A DNA stretch of 64,000 nucleotides from Candidatus Latescibacterota bacterium (GTDB lineage: Bacteria > Latescibacterota > UBA2968 > SICM01), in the NCBI GenBank assembly GCA_009694805.1, contig SICM01000003.1, positions 1-64,000 on the forward strand, in the 5' to 3' direction. The number at the start of each line of letters is the position of its first letter. The stretch's first letter is position 1. The notes below the pieces were generated by a model. It did not search any database. It was not told the origin of the DNA and was given only the letters and a program-made list of their open reading frames with translations. The position numbers and the translations under genes are program-made. This document shows positions 36,580 to 44,350 of the stretch, piece after piece.

Positions 36580-37684
36580 CCCTCACCCCTGACCCCTGTT
36601 TCAGGATCTCCACAATCCGTTCTGCCGCGTGTCCATCCCAGAGATCAGGAATTCGCCCCTGCTTGTGGGACCCCTCCAGGATTCGCAACGCCTCCCGGAC
36701 AATCATCTGAGGGTTTGTGCCGACCAGGGTGCTCGTCCCCACGGACACCGTCTCAGGGCGTTCGGTGTTCTCTCTGACGGTGAGGCAGGGGATGCCGAGG
36801 ACCGTGGTCTCCTCCTGCAGGCCGGCCGAATCCGTGATGACGAGCCGGGCTTCTTTTTGAAGTTTGATGGAGTCGAAGTAGCCCACCGGATCGGTCAGGA
36901 TCAGTTTTGGCATGGCGGCGATCTGATTCTGGAGGCCGAAGATCTCCAGGGCCTTTCGGGTGCGTGGGTGGATGGGGAAGACGAGGGCGATGCGCTCCTG
37001 AATCTTCTGAAGGGCCGACAGGATGCCTCGAAGCGTCTCCGGATAGTCCACGTTGGAGACCCGGTGCAGGGTCACCAGGGCATATTCCCCGGGCTGGACG
37101 CCGAGGGTTGAGAGGATGGGCGATCGGTCCGCGGCGGTCAGGGCATGAAAGAGGGAGTCGATCATGACGTTGCCCACGCGGTGAACTTTGTCGGGGGGGT
37201 AGCCTTCGCGCATCAGGTTGGCGTCGGCCTCCGCGGAGGTGGTGAACAGGAGATCGGAGACGGCGTCAGTGACGATCCGATTGATCTCTTCGGGCATGGT
37301 CCGGTCGGAGCTGCGCAGGCCCGCTTCCACGTGGGCGACGGGGACGTGGAGTTTGGCGGCGCAGAGCGCGCAGGCGAGGGTGGAGGTGACGTCGCCGACG
37401 ACCAGGACGAGGTCAGGACGCTGTTCGATCAGGAGTTCCTCAAAGGCGATCATGACCTTTGCGGTCTGGACGGCCTGCGAGCCGGAGCCGATGCCCAGAT
37501 GCCGGTCCGGCTCCGGGAGGCCGAGGTCACGGAAGAAGACCTCGGACATCTGCCAGTCGTAGTGCTGGTCGGTGTGGACGAGGCAGGGCGAGAAGGCGTC
37601 GGGGTGTCTCTGGAGCGCCCGGAGGATGGGGGCGATCTTCATGAAGTTGGGACGTGTGCCGACGACGAGGGTGATGGAACGCAT
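36569..37684 (-). CDS. wecB: UDP-N-acetylglucosamine 2-epimerase (non-hydrolysing)
   Basis: 371 residues from ATG 37684, with AGAGG upstream. The frame is open further upstream only through element E. Family features are VVGTRPNFMKIAPILRAL, LVHTDQHYDWQMSEVFF, VVGDVTSTLACALCAAK, HVEAGLRSSDRTMPEEINR, LVTLHRVSNVD and DSAGLQEETTVLGIPCLTVR. It converts UDP-GlcNAc to UDP-ManNAc, a precursor of surface polysaccharides. It is a single gene here, convergent with the cold-shock gene. Confidence 0.9.
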   Translation of the reverse strand: MRSITLVVGTRPNFMKIAPILRALQRHPDAFSPCLVHTDQHYDWQMSEVFFRDLGLPEPDRHLGIGSGSQAVQTAKVMIAFEELLIEQRPDLVLVVGDVTSTLACALCAAKLHVPVAHVEAGLRSSDRTMPEEINRIVTDAVSDLLFTTSAEADANLMREGYPPDKVHRVGNVMIDSLFHALTAADRSPILSTLGVQPGEYALVTLHRVSNVDYPETLRGILSALQKIQERIALVFPIHPRTRKALEIFGLQNQIAAMPKLILTDPVGYFDSIKLQKEARLVITDSAGLQEETTVLGIPCLTVRENTERPETVSVGTSTLVGTNPQMIVREALRILEGSHKQGRIPDLWDGHAAERIVEILKQGSGVRGEG

Positions 37685-37741
37685 GGGGCGACCTCTTTGG
37701 GAGGGGATCGTTCCCCCGGCTCCGGGAGCCCCATTCCAGGT

Positions 37742-37914
37742 CCAACTTTTCTTGCTCACCCAAGAAAAGTTGGACAAAAGAAGGGTGCTCCTCAAGCGCC
37801 GGAGGGGCTTGGCGCGCCGCAACCTTAACGTTCAGTTGTCGCACAGAAATTTGTGCCCCCGGCATGTGGGGTGCTTCTGCTGGACTCCGGTGGTGGGGGT
37901 TTCTGGCGGCGCGC
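37742..37914 (+). repeat. Structured interspersed element, copy E (swapped loop-tail pairing)
   Basis: The hairpin at 37742-37773 keeps the 13-bp stem, but its loop is CTCACC instead of CTCGTG. The tail reads GGGTG instead of GCACG, so the pairing is preserved by three simultaneous base-pair changes. The internal hairpin is GCACA/TGTGC (37841-37856), another compensated change against copy D. The long-range stem is GCGCGCCGC (37812-37820) with GCGGCGCGC (37906-37914). A CCCCTCCC/GGGAGGGG hairpin follows at ~37954-37977. It occupies the 365-nt gap between wecB and the metal-binding lipoprotein. Confidence 0.88.
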
Positions 37915-38050
37915 CTGCTTTTGATCTGTACATCGTACTGGTTATTGTACTCTCCCCTCCCCTCTTGTAGGGAGGGGTTTCATGGTGAGGTCACAAAAAC
38001 ATGCGCCAAATAGATGGCGATGTCAAGCCGATTACCCAAAGGAGGTTTTT

Positions 38051-38392
38051 GTGAAGATCGTTCGAATAATCGCGGGGGCGATGATGGCGGGGGCGCTGGG
38101 GCTGGGCCTCTGGGCGTGCCAGCAGGCCGGTGCGAAGGTGGCGGAGATCAAGGTGAACAACATGGTGTGCGGCACGTGCGCGGCGGCGATCGAGGCGGCG
38201 CTGAAGAATGTGGAGGGCGTTCAGGATGTGAAGGTGGACAAGGACGCGAAGGTGGCGACGGTGCGCTACGAGGCGGGCAAGGTGGATGTGAAGGGTCTGG
38301 AGAAGGCGGTTTCGATGGCAGGCTACAACGCCAACGACACGGCGGCGGACCCGAAGGCGCACGCGGATCTGCCGGATTGCTGCAAGATTTAG
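38051..38392 (+). CDS. Heavy-metal-associated (HMA) domain lipoprotein
   Basis: 113 residues from GTG 38051, with AAAGGAGG 6 nt upstream. A lipoprotein-type signal (IIAGAMMAGALGLGLWAC) gives a lipid-anchored protein. The HMA domain has the metal motif NMVCGTCAAAIE and DVKVDKDAKVATVRYEAGKV. A CC pair near the C-terminus (LPDCCKI) may add a ligand. It probably binds copper or mercury-like ions in the periplasm. The sdhCAB operon starts 157 nt later with no clear link. A small inverted repeat CGCCA/TGGCG lies at 38004-38019. Confidence 0.8.
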   Translation: MKIVRIIAGAMMAGALGLGLWACQQAGAKVAEIKVNNMVCGTCAAAIEAALKNVEGVQDVKVDKDAKVATVRYEAGKVDVKGLEKAVSMAGYNANDTAADPKAHADLPDCCKI

Positions 38393-38549
38393 AGTCCGTC
38401 CCGGAGAACCCTGAGCGGCTGAAAAAAGGTTGCGTTTTGGATATCCATGAATTAGCTTCTCAAGCTGCGAGCCCTGCGTCGCGCATCGCAGGGCCGTTGT
38501 GTCCGGGGTCTGTTTTTGGGGGTCGAGGGTTGTTTTCAAGGAGAGGTAT

Positions 38550-39302
38550 ATGGCTGAGGTGACAGAGGTGGCAGGTCGGATAGGTTTCGGCGAAACCCTT
38601 CGCCGGGATGCCTGGTGGGTGGCGCCCCTGGCGACGGCGCTGGGGCTGGGCGCCTTCGGCGTCTATTCGTTCTGGGCGGCGCTTCAGGGGAATCACTACG
38701 AGTCGAGTCCCTATCTCTCTCCGTTCTACTCGCCGCTCATCCTGGTGGACTGGTGGAAATTCTCGCCGGCGTTCCTGATCCTGTGGGCGCCTCTGGGGTT
38801 TCGGGCCACGTGTTACTACTATCGGAAGGCCTACTACCGGTCTTACTTCCTCGACCCGCCCGCGTGTGCGGTGGGGGAGTTTCGGGACGGAAAATACAAG
38901 GGGGAGACGGCGTTCCCCTTTATCCTTCAAAACCTGCATCGCTACATGCTGATCCCAGCCCTCGCGCTGATCGCCTTCCTGTGGCACGACGCGTACAACG
39001 CCTTTTTCTTCTCGGACGGATTGCACATGGGCGTGGGATCCCTCGTGCTGACCGCAAACGCCTTTCTGCTGTCGGGCTACACGCTCGGGTGTCATTCCCT
39101 GCGCCACCTCGTGGGCGGGCGTCTGGACTGTTTCTCGTGCGCCACGCTGGGCAACTTTCGGCACGGTATCTGGGAGAAGCAGAGCGTCCTGAATCGTTTT
39201 CACATGGGATGGGCGTGGACGAGTCTGTTCATGGTGGGATTCTCTGACGTTTACGTACGTCTGCTGTCGATGGGCGTGGTCACCGATGTGAGGTTGATCT
39301 GA
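38550..39302 (+). CDS. sdhC: Succinate dehydrogenase/fumarate reductase membrane subunit
   Basis: 250 residues from ATG 38550, with AGGAGAGG upstream. About five membrane helices are visible (VAPLATALGLGAFGVYSFWA, FSPAFLILWAPLGF, MLIPALALIAFLWH, LVLTANAFLLSGYTLG, and the C-terminal one). His residues in QNLHRYML, FLWHDAYN and GCHSLRHL are haem ligand candidates. It anchors SdhAB and passes electrons to or from quinone. Its TGA overlaps the sdhA ATG by one base, so the subunits are translated together. Confidence 0.8.
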   Translation: MAEVTEVAGRIGFGETLRRDAWWVAPLATALGLGAFGVYSFWAALQGNHYESSPYLSPFYSPLILVDWWKFSPAFLILWAPLGFRATCYYYRKAYYRSYFLDPPACAVGEFRDGKYKGETAFPFILQNLHRYMLIPALALIAFLWHDAYNAFFFSDGLHMGVGSLVLTANAFLLSGYTLGCHSLRHLVGGRLDCFSCATLGNFRHGIWEKQSVLNRFHMGWAWTSLFMVGFSDVYVRLLSMGVVTDVRLI

Positions 39303-41095
39303 TGGAGAATTACGAGACGCACGAATACGACGTGATCGTGATCGGGGCCGGAGGGGCCGGGCTGCGGGCGGCCATCGAGGCTTCGGCGCAGGGGGCTTCG
39401 GTGGCGCTGATCTGCAAGTCCCTGCTGGGCAAGGCGCACACGGTGATGGCCGAGGGGGGGGTCGCGGCGGCCCTGGCCAACGTGGACGAGCGGGACAACT
39501 GGCAGGTGCATTTTCGCGACACGATGCGCGGCGGGAAGATGCTGAACAACTGGCGCATGGCGCAACTCCACGCGCAGGAGGCCCCGGACCGGGTGAATGA
39601 ACTGGAGGCGTGGGGGGCGCTGTTCGACCGGACGAAGGATGGCCGAATCCTGCAACGAAACTTTGGGGGACACCGGTATCCGAGGCTGGCACACGTGGGG
39701 GACCGGACCGGGCTGGAGATGATCCGGACGCTTCAGGACCGGGGGGTCCACCTGGGCATCGACGTGTACATGGAGTGTACCGTGGCGCGGCTGCTGAAGG
39801 ACGGAGAGGCCGTGTCGGGGGCGTTCGCGTACTGGCGGGAGCACGGCCGGTTCGTGATCTTCCGGGCGAAGGCGACGGTCCTGGCCACCGGCGGCGTCGG
39901 CAAGGCCTACCGGATCACGAGCAATTCGTGGGAGTACACGGGCGACGGCCACGCCCTGGCCTACGAGGCGGGGGCGGATCTGATCGACATGGAATTCTTG
40001 CAGTTCCATCCCACGGGCATGATCTGGCCGCCGAGCGTGCGGGGACTCCTCGTGACGGAGGGGGTTCGGGGGGACGGCGGGGTGCTCCTGAACAACCAGG
40101 GGGAGCGGTTCATGTTCAACTATATCCCCGACACCTACCGGAAGGAGACGGCGGAGACCATCGAGGAGGCGGATCGCTGGCTGGCCGGGGATCGGTCCGC
40201 ACGACGGACGCCTGACCTGCTGACGCGGGACGTGGTGGCCAAGGCCATCAACGCGGAGATGAAGGCGGGGCGGGGCAGCCCGCACGGCGGGGCGTTTCTG
40301 GACATCTCAAAGACGCGGGACGCGGAGACGATCAAGCGGAAACTGCCGAGCATGTATCACCAGTTCAAGGAGCTGGCCGGGGTGGACATCACGAAGGAGG
40401 CGATGGAGGTGGGGCCGACCTGCCACTACGCGATGGGTGGGGTGCGGGTGGATGCGGAGACGGCGGCGACGACGGTCCCGGGCCTGTTCGCGGCGGGGGA
40501 GGTGGCGGGGGGCATGCACGGGGCGAACCGGCTGGGTGGCAACTCCCTGAGCGACCTCCTGGTGTTCGGGCGGCGGGCCGGGCTGGGCGCGGCGGCGTAT
40601 GCGAAGCGTCTGTCTAAGGCCCTTTCGTTGAACCCCGACCAGGTGGAGGCCGTGGCGCGGGAGGTGCAGGAGCCGTTCAACCGGACGGAGGGGGAGAACC
40701 CCTTCACGGTTCACGAGAAGCTCCAGGAGGTCATGGAGCGCCACTGCGGGATCATCCGGGAGGAGCAGGAACTCCGGGAGGGACTGGTGGAGCTGGAGAA
40801 GCTGAAGGCGCGGGCCGGGCGGATGCGGGTGACGGGAAACCGCGATTTCAACCCCGGCTGGAACATGGCCGTGGACCTTCACAACATGCTCCTCGTGTCC
40901 GAGGCGCTGGCGAAGGCGGCCCTGGAGCGGAAGGAGAGCCGGGGCGGACACACGCGGTCCGATCACCCGAAGGAGGACCCGGCGTGGACGCGGGTGAACG
41001 TGGTGATTCGCCGGTCGGGGGATGAGATGGCCGTGACGCAGGAGCCGATTCCCCAGATGCCCGATGAACTCAAGAGACTGTTCGAGGAGGGGTAG
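39302..41095 (+). CDS. sdhA: Succinate dehydrogenase/fumarate reductase flavoprotein subunit
   Basis: 597 residues. The FAD fold is DVIVIGAGGAGLRAAIEA. The FAD-linking region is LLGKAHTVMAEGGVAAA, with the His in AHT. The catalytic region is EFLQFHPTGMIWP, and GLFAAGEVAGGMHGANRLGG and LSDLLVFGRRAG are family signatures. It oxidises succinate or reduces fumarate on the cytoplasmic side. The gene directly abuts sdhB, whose ATG follows the TAG. Confidence 0.92.
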   Translation: MENYETHEYDVIVIGAGGAGLRAAIEASAQGASVALICKSLLGKAHTVMAEGGVAAALANVDERDNWQVHFRDTMRGGKMLNNWRMAQLHAQEAPDRVNELEAWGALFDRTKDGRILQRNFGGHRYPRLAHVGDRTGLEMIRTLQDRGVHLGIDVYMECTVARLLKDGEAVSGAFAYWREHGRFVIFRAKATVLATGGVGKAYRITSNSWEYTGDGHALAYEAGADLIDMEFLQFHPTGMIWPPSVRGLLVTEGVRGDGGVLLNNQGERFMFNYIPDTYRKETAETIEEADRWLAGDRSARRTPDLLTRDVVAKAINAEMKAGRGSPHGGAFLDISKTRDAETIKRKLPSMYHQFKELAGVDITKEAMEVGPTCHYAMGGVRVDAETAATTVPGLFAAGEVAGGMHGANRLGGNSLSDLLVFGRRAGLGAAAYAKRLSKALSLNPDQVEAVAREVQEPFNRTEGENPFTVHEKLQEVMERHCGIIREEQELREGLVELEKLKARAGRMRVTGNRDFNPGWNMAVDLHNMLLVSEALAKAALERKESRGGHTRSDHPKEDPAWTRVNVVIRRSGDEMAVTQEPIPQMPDELKRLFEEG

Positions 41096-41839
41096 ATGTC
41101 CGAGAGACATTTCAGGGTATACCGGGGCAACGCCGCAGGAGGCTCGTTTCAGGACTTCCGCGTGCAGGTGGACGAGGGCATGGTGGTGCTCGACGCCATC
41201 CATCGCATCCAGGCCACGCAGGCGATGGACCTGGCCTGCCGGTGGAACTGCAAGGCGGGCAAATGCGGGTCGTGCAGCGCGGAGGTCAACGGTCGTCCGC
41301 GCCTGATGTGCATGACGCGCATGTCCGACTATGCGGGGGAGGAGACGATCACCGTGGGGCCGATGAGGGCGTTCCCGCTGCTCAAGGACCTGGTGACGGA
41401 CGTGTCGTGGAACTTCGAGGTCAACCGGAAAATCCCGGGGTTCAAGCCGCGCCCCCCGGAGGCCGACGGCACCTGGCGGATGCAGCAGATCGACATCGAC
41501 CGGGTGCAGGAGTTCCGGAAGTGCATCGAGTGTTTCCTCTGCCAGGATGTCTGCCACGTCCTGCGGGACCACAACCGGAAGGACGCCTTCGTGGGACCGA
41601 GGTTTCTCGTGCGCCTGGCGAGTCTGGAGATGCACCCGCTGGACACGGCAGACCGGTCAGAATTCCTGAAGGACGTGGCCGGCACCGGGTTCTGCAACAT
41701 CACGAAGTGCTGCACGGAGGTCTGCCCGGAGCATATCACGATCACGGACAACGCCATCATCCCGCTGAAGGAGCGGGTGGTGGGCCGTTTCTACGATCCG
41801 CTGGCGTGGCTGCTGAGGAAGATCACGGGGAAGGGGTAG
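41096..41839 (+). CDS. sdhB: Succinate dehydrogenase/fumarate reductase iron-sulfur subunit
   Basis: 247 residues. The 2Fe-2S ligands are in CRWNCKAGKCGSCSAEVNG and RLMC. The 4Fe-4S and 3Fe-4S clusters are carried by CIECFLCQDVCHV and CNITKCCTEVCPE. The order C-A-B and the tight junctions mark a complete three-subunit complex linking the TCA cycle and quinone pool. A strong hairpin follows at 41865. Confidence 0.92.
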   Translation: MSERHFRVYRGNAAGGSFQDFRVQVDEGMVVLDAIHRIQATQAMDLACRWNCKAGKCGSCSAEVNGRPRLMCMTRMSDYAGEETITVGPMRAFPLLKDLVTDVSWNFEVNRKIPGFKPRPPEADGTWRMQQIDIDRVQEFRKCIECFLCQDVCHVLRDHNRKDAFVGPRFLVRLASLEMHPLDTADRSEFLKDVAGTGFCNITKCCTEVCPEHITITDNAIIPLKERVVGRFYDPLAWLLRKITGKG

Positions 41840-41864
41840 ATAAAAGGCAGGCCCTCACCCCCAG

Positions 41865-41890
41865 CCCCTCTCCCACACGTGGGAGAGGGG
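41865..41890. terminator. Perfect 12-bp hairpin after sdhB
   Basis: CCCCTCTCCCAC, AC, GTGGGAGAGGGG. It lies between sdhB and the convergent kinase-like gene. It has no T-tract, so it may stabilise the mRNA end rather than terminate. CCCTCACCCCCAGCCCCTC upstream is a spacer motif seen in many GC-rich bacteria. Confidence 0.55.
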
Positions 41891-41918
41891 TGGCCGCGCC
41901 AGCGGACGGGGCGAGGGC

Positions 41919-42920
41919 TTACTGTTTGCTGATCATTTTACGAAGGGCATTGACGTCCGGGTCGTCGCTCAGGGGGCGGCCCAGGTAGAGGACGGCCTGC
42001 CTCCCCCTTGCCTCCGGGGCATCCCAGGCCTGGCGCAGGAGGCGCGCCCCGGCGGTCTCCGGGCGGCTTCGCAGATGGGCGAGCCGGGCCAGGACGACGA
42101 GGTGGAACAGGAGGTCGTGCGCGTCGGTGGCGCGAACGACGGCCTCCTCGCGGGGCTCCGGGGAGGCGGCAGACCGTGCCCGGGCGTAGTAAGCGACGAG
42201 TTCGGGCGTCAGGGGGCTGACGAGACGGCCCCCTCTGCGGTAGGCCCCCAGGCCGGTGACGTACTGGACGAAGCGGCGCTCAGGCCAGTCCCATCCCACG
42301 CTTGAAAAATCGATGAAACGAACTGTCCCGTCGCAGTCGATGACGACGTTGCGGGCGTTGTAGTCCAGGCTGGCGACGGCCCGCGCTCCAGTGCGGAGAC
42401 GTTCCACCACGCGCACCAGCCCTTCTCGCGCCTCTGTCAGAGGACCGCCCCTCAACAGGGCCTCCGCCCCCCGCTTGGCCATCCGGAGGATGCCGGCTGC
42501 TTCGTCTCCCGCATCCGGTTTTAGCACCAGGCTCTCGTTCAGTTTCGCATCCCTCATCGCCGCCTCGATCCTGCACAGGCCTTCGGCGACGCCTCTTCCC
42601 CTTTGCGCTCCTGCCTTTTGATCCTCCTCCTGACAGACGTCATCCATCGTCCTGTCTCCTGCCCACGCCGTGACCAGGATGCGCAGGTCAGGTTCGACGA
42701 GGTGGACCTCCGGGACAGGGCAGCCGAGCCGGTGAAGGCGTTCGAGGGCGAGGGACTCCGTGTGGAGCGGGTCCGGCGCCGGACCCTCCGCGACGCGCTT
42801 GAGGGCCACCTGAAGGCCGTCCGAGAGGGTCACTTTGTAGACGTGTGCGCCGGCCTGTTCGATGGAGGCAGGGGGGGTGCGGCCCAGGACGGTTTCTCGG
42901 AGGAGAGAGCGGTCGACCAT
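41919..42920 (-). CDS. Aminoglycoside phosphotransferase-family kinase-like protein
   Basis: 333 residues. VYKVTLSDGLQVALKRV gives the ATP-site lysine. SLDYNARNVVIDCDGTVRF carries the catalytic-loop Asp and the Asn, with the usual HGD replaced by SLD. FIDFSSVGWDWPERRFVQ holds the metal-binding Asp. The APH/choline-kinase fold covers many small-molecule kinases, so antibiotic resistance should not be assumed. The spacer upstream of the ATG (42921-42981) is a heptamer repeat. Confidence 0.65.
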   Translation of the reverse strand: MVDRSLLRETVLGRTPPASIEQAGAHVYKVTLSDGLQVALKRVAEGPAPDPLHTESLALERLHRLGCPVPEVHLVEPDLRILVTAWAGDRTMDDVCQEEDQKAGAQRGRGVAEGLCRIEAAMRDAKLNESLVLKPDAGDEAAGILRMAKRGAEALLRGGPLTEAREGLVRVVERLRTGARAVASLDYNARNVVIDCDGTVRFIDFSSVGWDWPERRFVQYVTGLGAYRRGGRLVSPLTPELVAYYARARSAASPEPREEAVVRATDAHDLLFHLVVLARLAHLRSRPETAGARLLRQAWDAPEARGRQAVLYLGRPLSDDPDVNALRKMISKQ

Positions 42921-42981
42921 ATTGCGGATTACGGATTACGAATTACGAATTTCTAACTCGACATTCGACATTCGACGTTCG
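42921..42981. repeat. Heptanucleotide quasi-repeats between two minus-strand genes
   Basis: GGATTAC GGATTAC GAATTAC GAAT words are followed by CGACATT CGACATT CGACGTT words. The unit differs between the two blocks but the 7-nt period is the same. Confidence 0.7.
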
Positions 42982-42994
42982 TTTCATCCCGAAA

Positions 42995-43339
42995 TCATAT
43001 GGGTGTCTCGGCTCCATAGTCTCCGAGCCGGCGGGGTTTCATTCGGCGTTTTCCTTCCTGATTCAGGGCTGATGCATGCTCCTCGTCGAGCTTCTGGATC
43101 TTCTGCTCCATGTCCGTGAGGGTGCGCTGGAGGCGTTCGATCGTCACGGTCCTGTCGCGCTCCTGGCGCGAGAGCTGGGCGGAGGCATCCCGCATCTCCT
43201 CCGTGTGCTGGCGAGCGACGGCGTATTCCCGCTGAAGCCTGGCGAGGTCGCGCCGCAAGCGCACGACCGTACGCGTGGCCAGGAACTTGGCGGTCAGCGT
43301 CCCAGCCGTGGCCAGAAGCCAGATCACTCCCCAGAACAT
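42995..43339 (-). CDS. Small membrane-anchored coiled-coil protein
   Basis: 114 residues from ATG 43339, with AGAGGG upstream. One N-terminal helix (FWGVIWLLATAGTLTAKFLA) is followed by a long charged coiled coil (LRRDLARLQREYAVARQHTE to QKIQKLDEEHASALNQ). No family is recognised. It resembles small phage-shock or LapA-type proteins in layout only. A GATTCATC palindrome lies just upstream of the start. Confidence 0.6.
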   Translation of the reverse strand: MFWGVIWLLATAGTLTAKFLATRTVVRLRRDLARLQREYAVARQHTEEMRDASAQLSRQERDRTVTIERLQRTLTDMEQKIQKLDEEHASALNQEGKRRMKPRRLGDYGAETPI

Positions 43340-43374
43340 GAGTCGCCCTCTTTTGAAAGTTGTGGCGCATCGCA

Positions 43375-43408
43375 CGGCGATTCATCGCCGCATGGGAGAA
43401 TTTCCCAT
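43375..43408. repeat. GATTCATC palindrome and a second small hairpin
   Basis: CGGCGAT TC ATCGCCG (43375-43390), then ATGGGA gaatt TCCCAT (43392-43408). They lie between the divergent coiled-coil and phosphatase genes. Confidence 0.65.
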
Positions 43409-43462
43409 AACATCTGAAAATCGACGGCAGCAGGCAAGAACTATTTTTTTGGAGAGGCTCCG

Positions 43463-44350
43463 GTGCCGTTCAATTTCAACTGGGTGATCGAGGGGGAAGT
43501 CGCAGGCATGGGGAGGCCGGGGTCCGGGATGGAGCTGGCCGGGGAGATGAGTCCTGTGGAGCGGCGCTTTCTTTCGTGGCTGGCGGGACCGCAGGACCTG
43601 CACGTGGAACGGAAGGCCCTGGCGCGCAGGATCGGGCTGGATTTCGAGGAGGAGTTCGACCTGGACCGGCGGATGATCCCGATCTACAAGAAGTTCCGGG
43701 ATATCTGGGACATCCTGGAGTCCTACCGGGAGGGGGTGGGCGCGGGTGGCCACGCCGTGGACCACTTTCGCCTGAACCCGGCGCGGTTGAGGGGCGACCT
43801 CCGGTTCCTGAAGGAGCAGGGGATCGGGGCGATTGTGACGCTGTCGGAACGCCCGCTTGAGGCGAGTCCTGTGGCCGAGTTCGGGTTTGACGTGGCCCAC
43901 ATTCCTCTGCGGGACCGACGCGCCCCCGAGCAGGGTCTGATCGATGTGTTCGTGCGCTATGTGAGGCGCACCGTGGCCGCCGGGACGCCGGTGGTGGTCC
44001 ACTGCCTGGGCGGGTATGGACGGACGGGGACGATGCTGGCGTGTCACCTCGTCCACCGGGGACGCACGGCCGAGGAGGCCCTGACCGAGGTGCGGGGAAA
44101 ACGGCCGGGGTCCGTGGAGCCGGGGGAGCAGGAGGAGACGGTGCGGGAGTATGAGCGAAGGATAAAATCAGTCACGGGTCCAGGGTCGCGGGTCAAAACC
44201 CGCGTGACTCGTGACTCGCGACTTTCGCAAGGAGGTTACCGGTGCCGGACGCCACGTCACAGAAGCTTCGCGCCGATGCCCGCGCCGTCTTTGACGCGGC
44301 GCTGGAGGCGGCGGACCCGAAGATCAGCATTCGGAATGCGGTGCGCATAG
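43463..44350 (+). CDS. Dual-specificity/tyrosine phosphatase-like protein with an insertion
   Basis: 295 residues from GTG 43463 (GGAGAGG upstream). The catalytic loop is VVHCLGGYGRTGTML (Cys181, Arg187; C-x5-R). The N-terminus FNFNWVIEGEVAGMGRPG matches the usual start of small bacterial phosphatases of this group. There it is followed at once by the helix seen here only at LRGDLRFLKEQGIGAIVTL (~109). About 85 residues (22-107, helical, charged) are inserted. The C-terminus (~240-295) is read from a heptamer spacer and 109 nt of the next gene, so the stop seems to have been lost. Confidence 0.7.
   Translation: MPFNFNWVIEGEVAGMGRPGSGMELAGEMSPVERRFLSWLAGPQDLHVERKALARRIGLDFEEEFDLDRRMIPIYKKFRDIWDILESYREGVGAGGHAVDHFRLNPARLRGDLRFLKEQGIGAIVTLSERPLEASPVAEFGFDVAHIPLRDRRAPEQGLIDVFVRYVRRTVAAGTPVVVHCLGGYGRTGTMLACHLVHRGRTAEEALTEVRGKRPGSVEPGEQEETVREYERRIKSVTGPGSRVKTRVTRDSRLSQGGYRCRTPRHRSFAPMPAPSLTRRWRRRTRRSAFGMRCA
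44172..44226 (+). repeat. Heptanucleotide quasi-repeats before the glycerate kinase gene
   Basis: CACGGGT CCAGGGT CGCGGGT, then GTGACTC GTGACTC GCGACTT (44204-44224). The two blocks can pair (CGCGGGT with ACCCGCG). The block lies inside the extended phosphatase frame. Confidence 0.65.

Noticed and set aside
41919-42920. Aminoglycoside resistance gene
   Set aside because: The fold is shared by many small-molecule kinases, the HGD motif is altered, and there is no mobile or resistance context.
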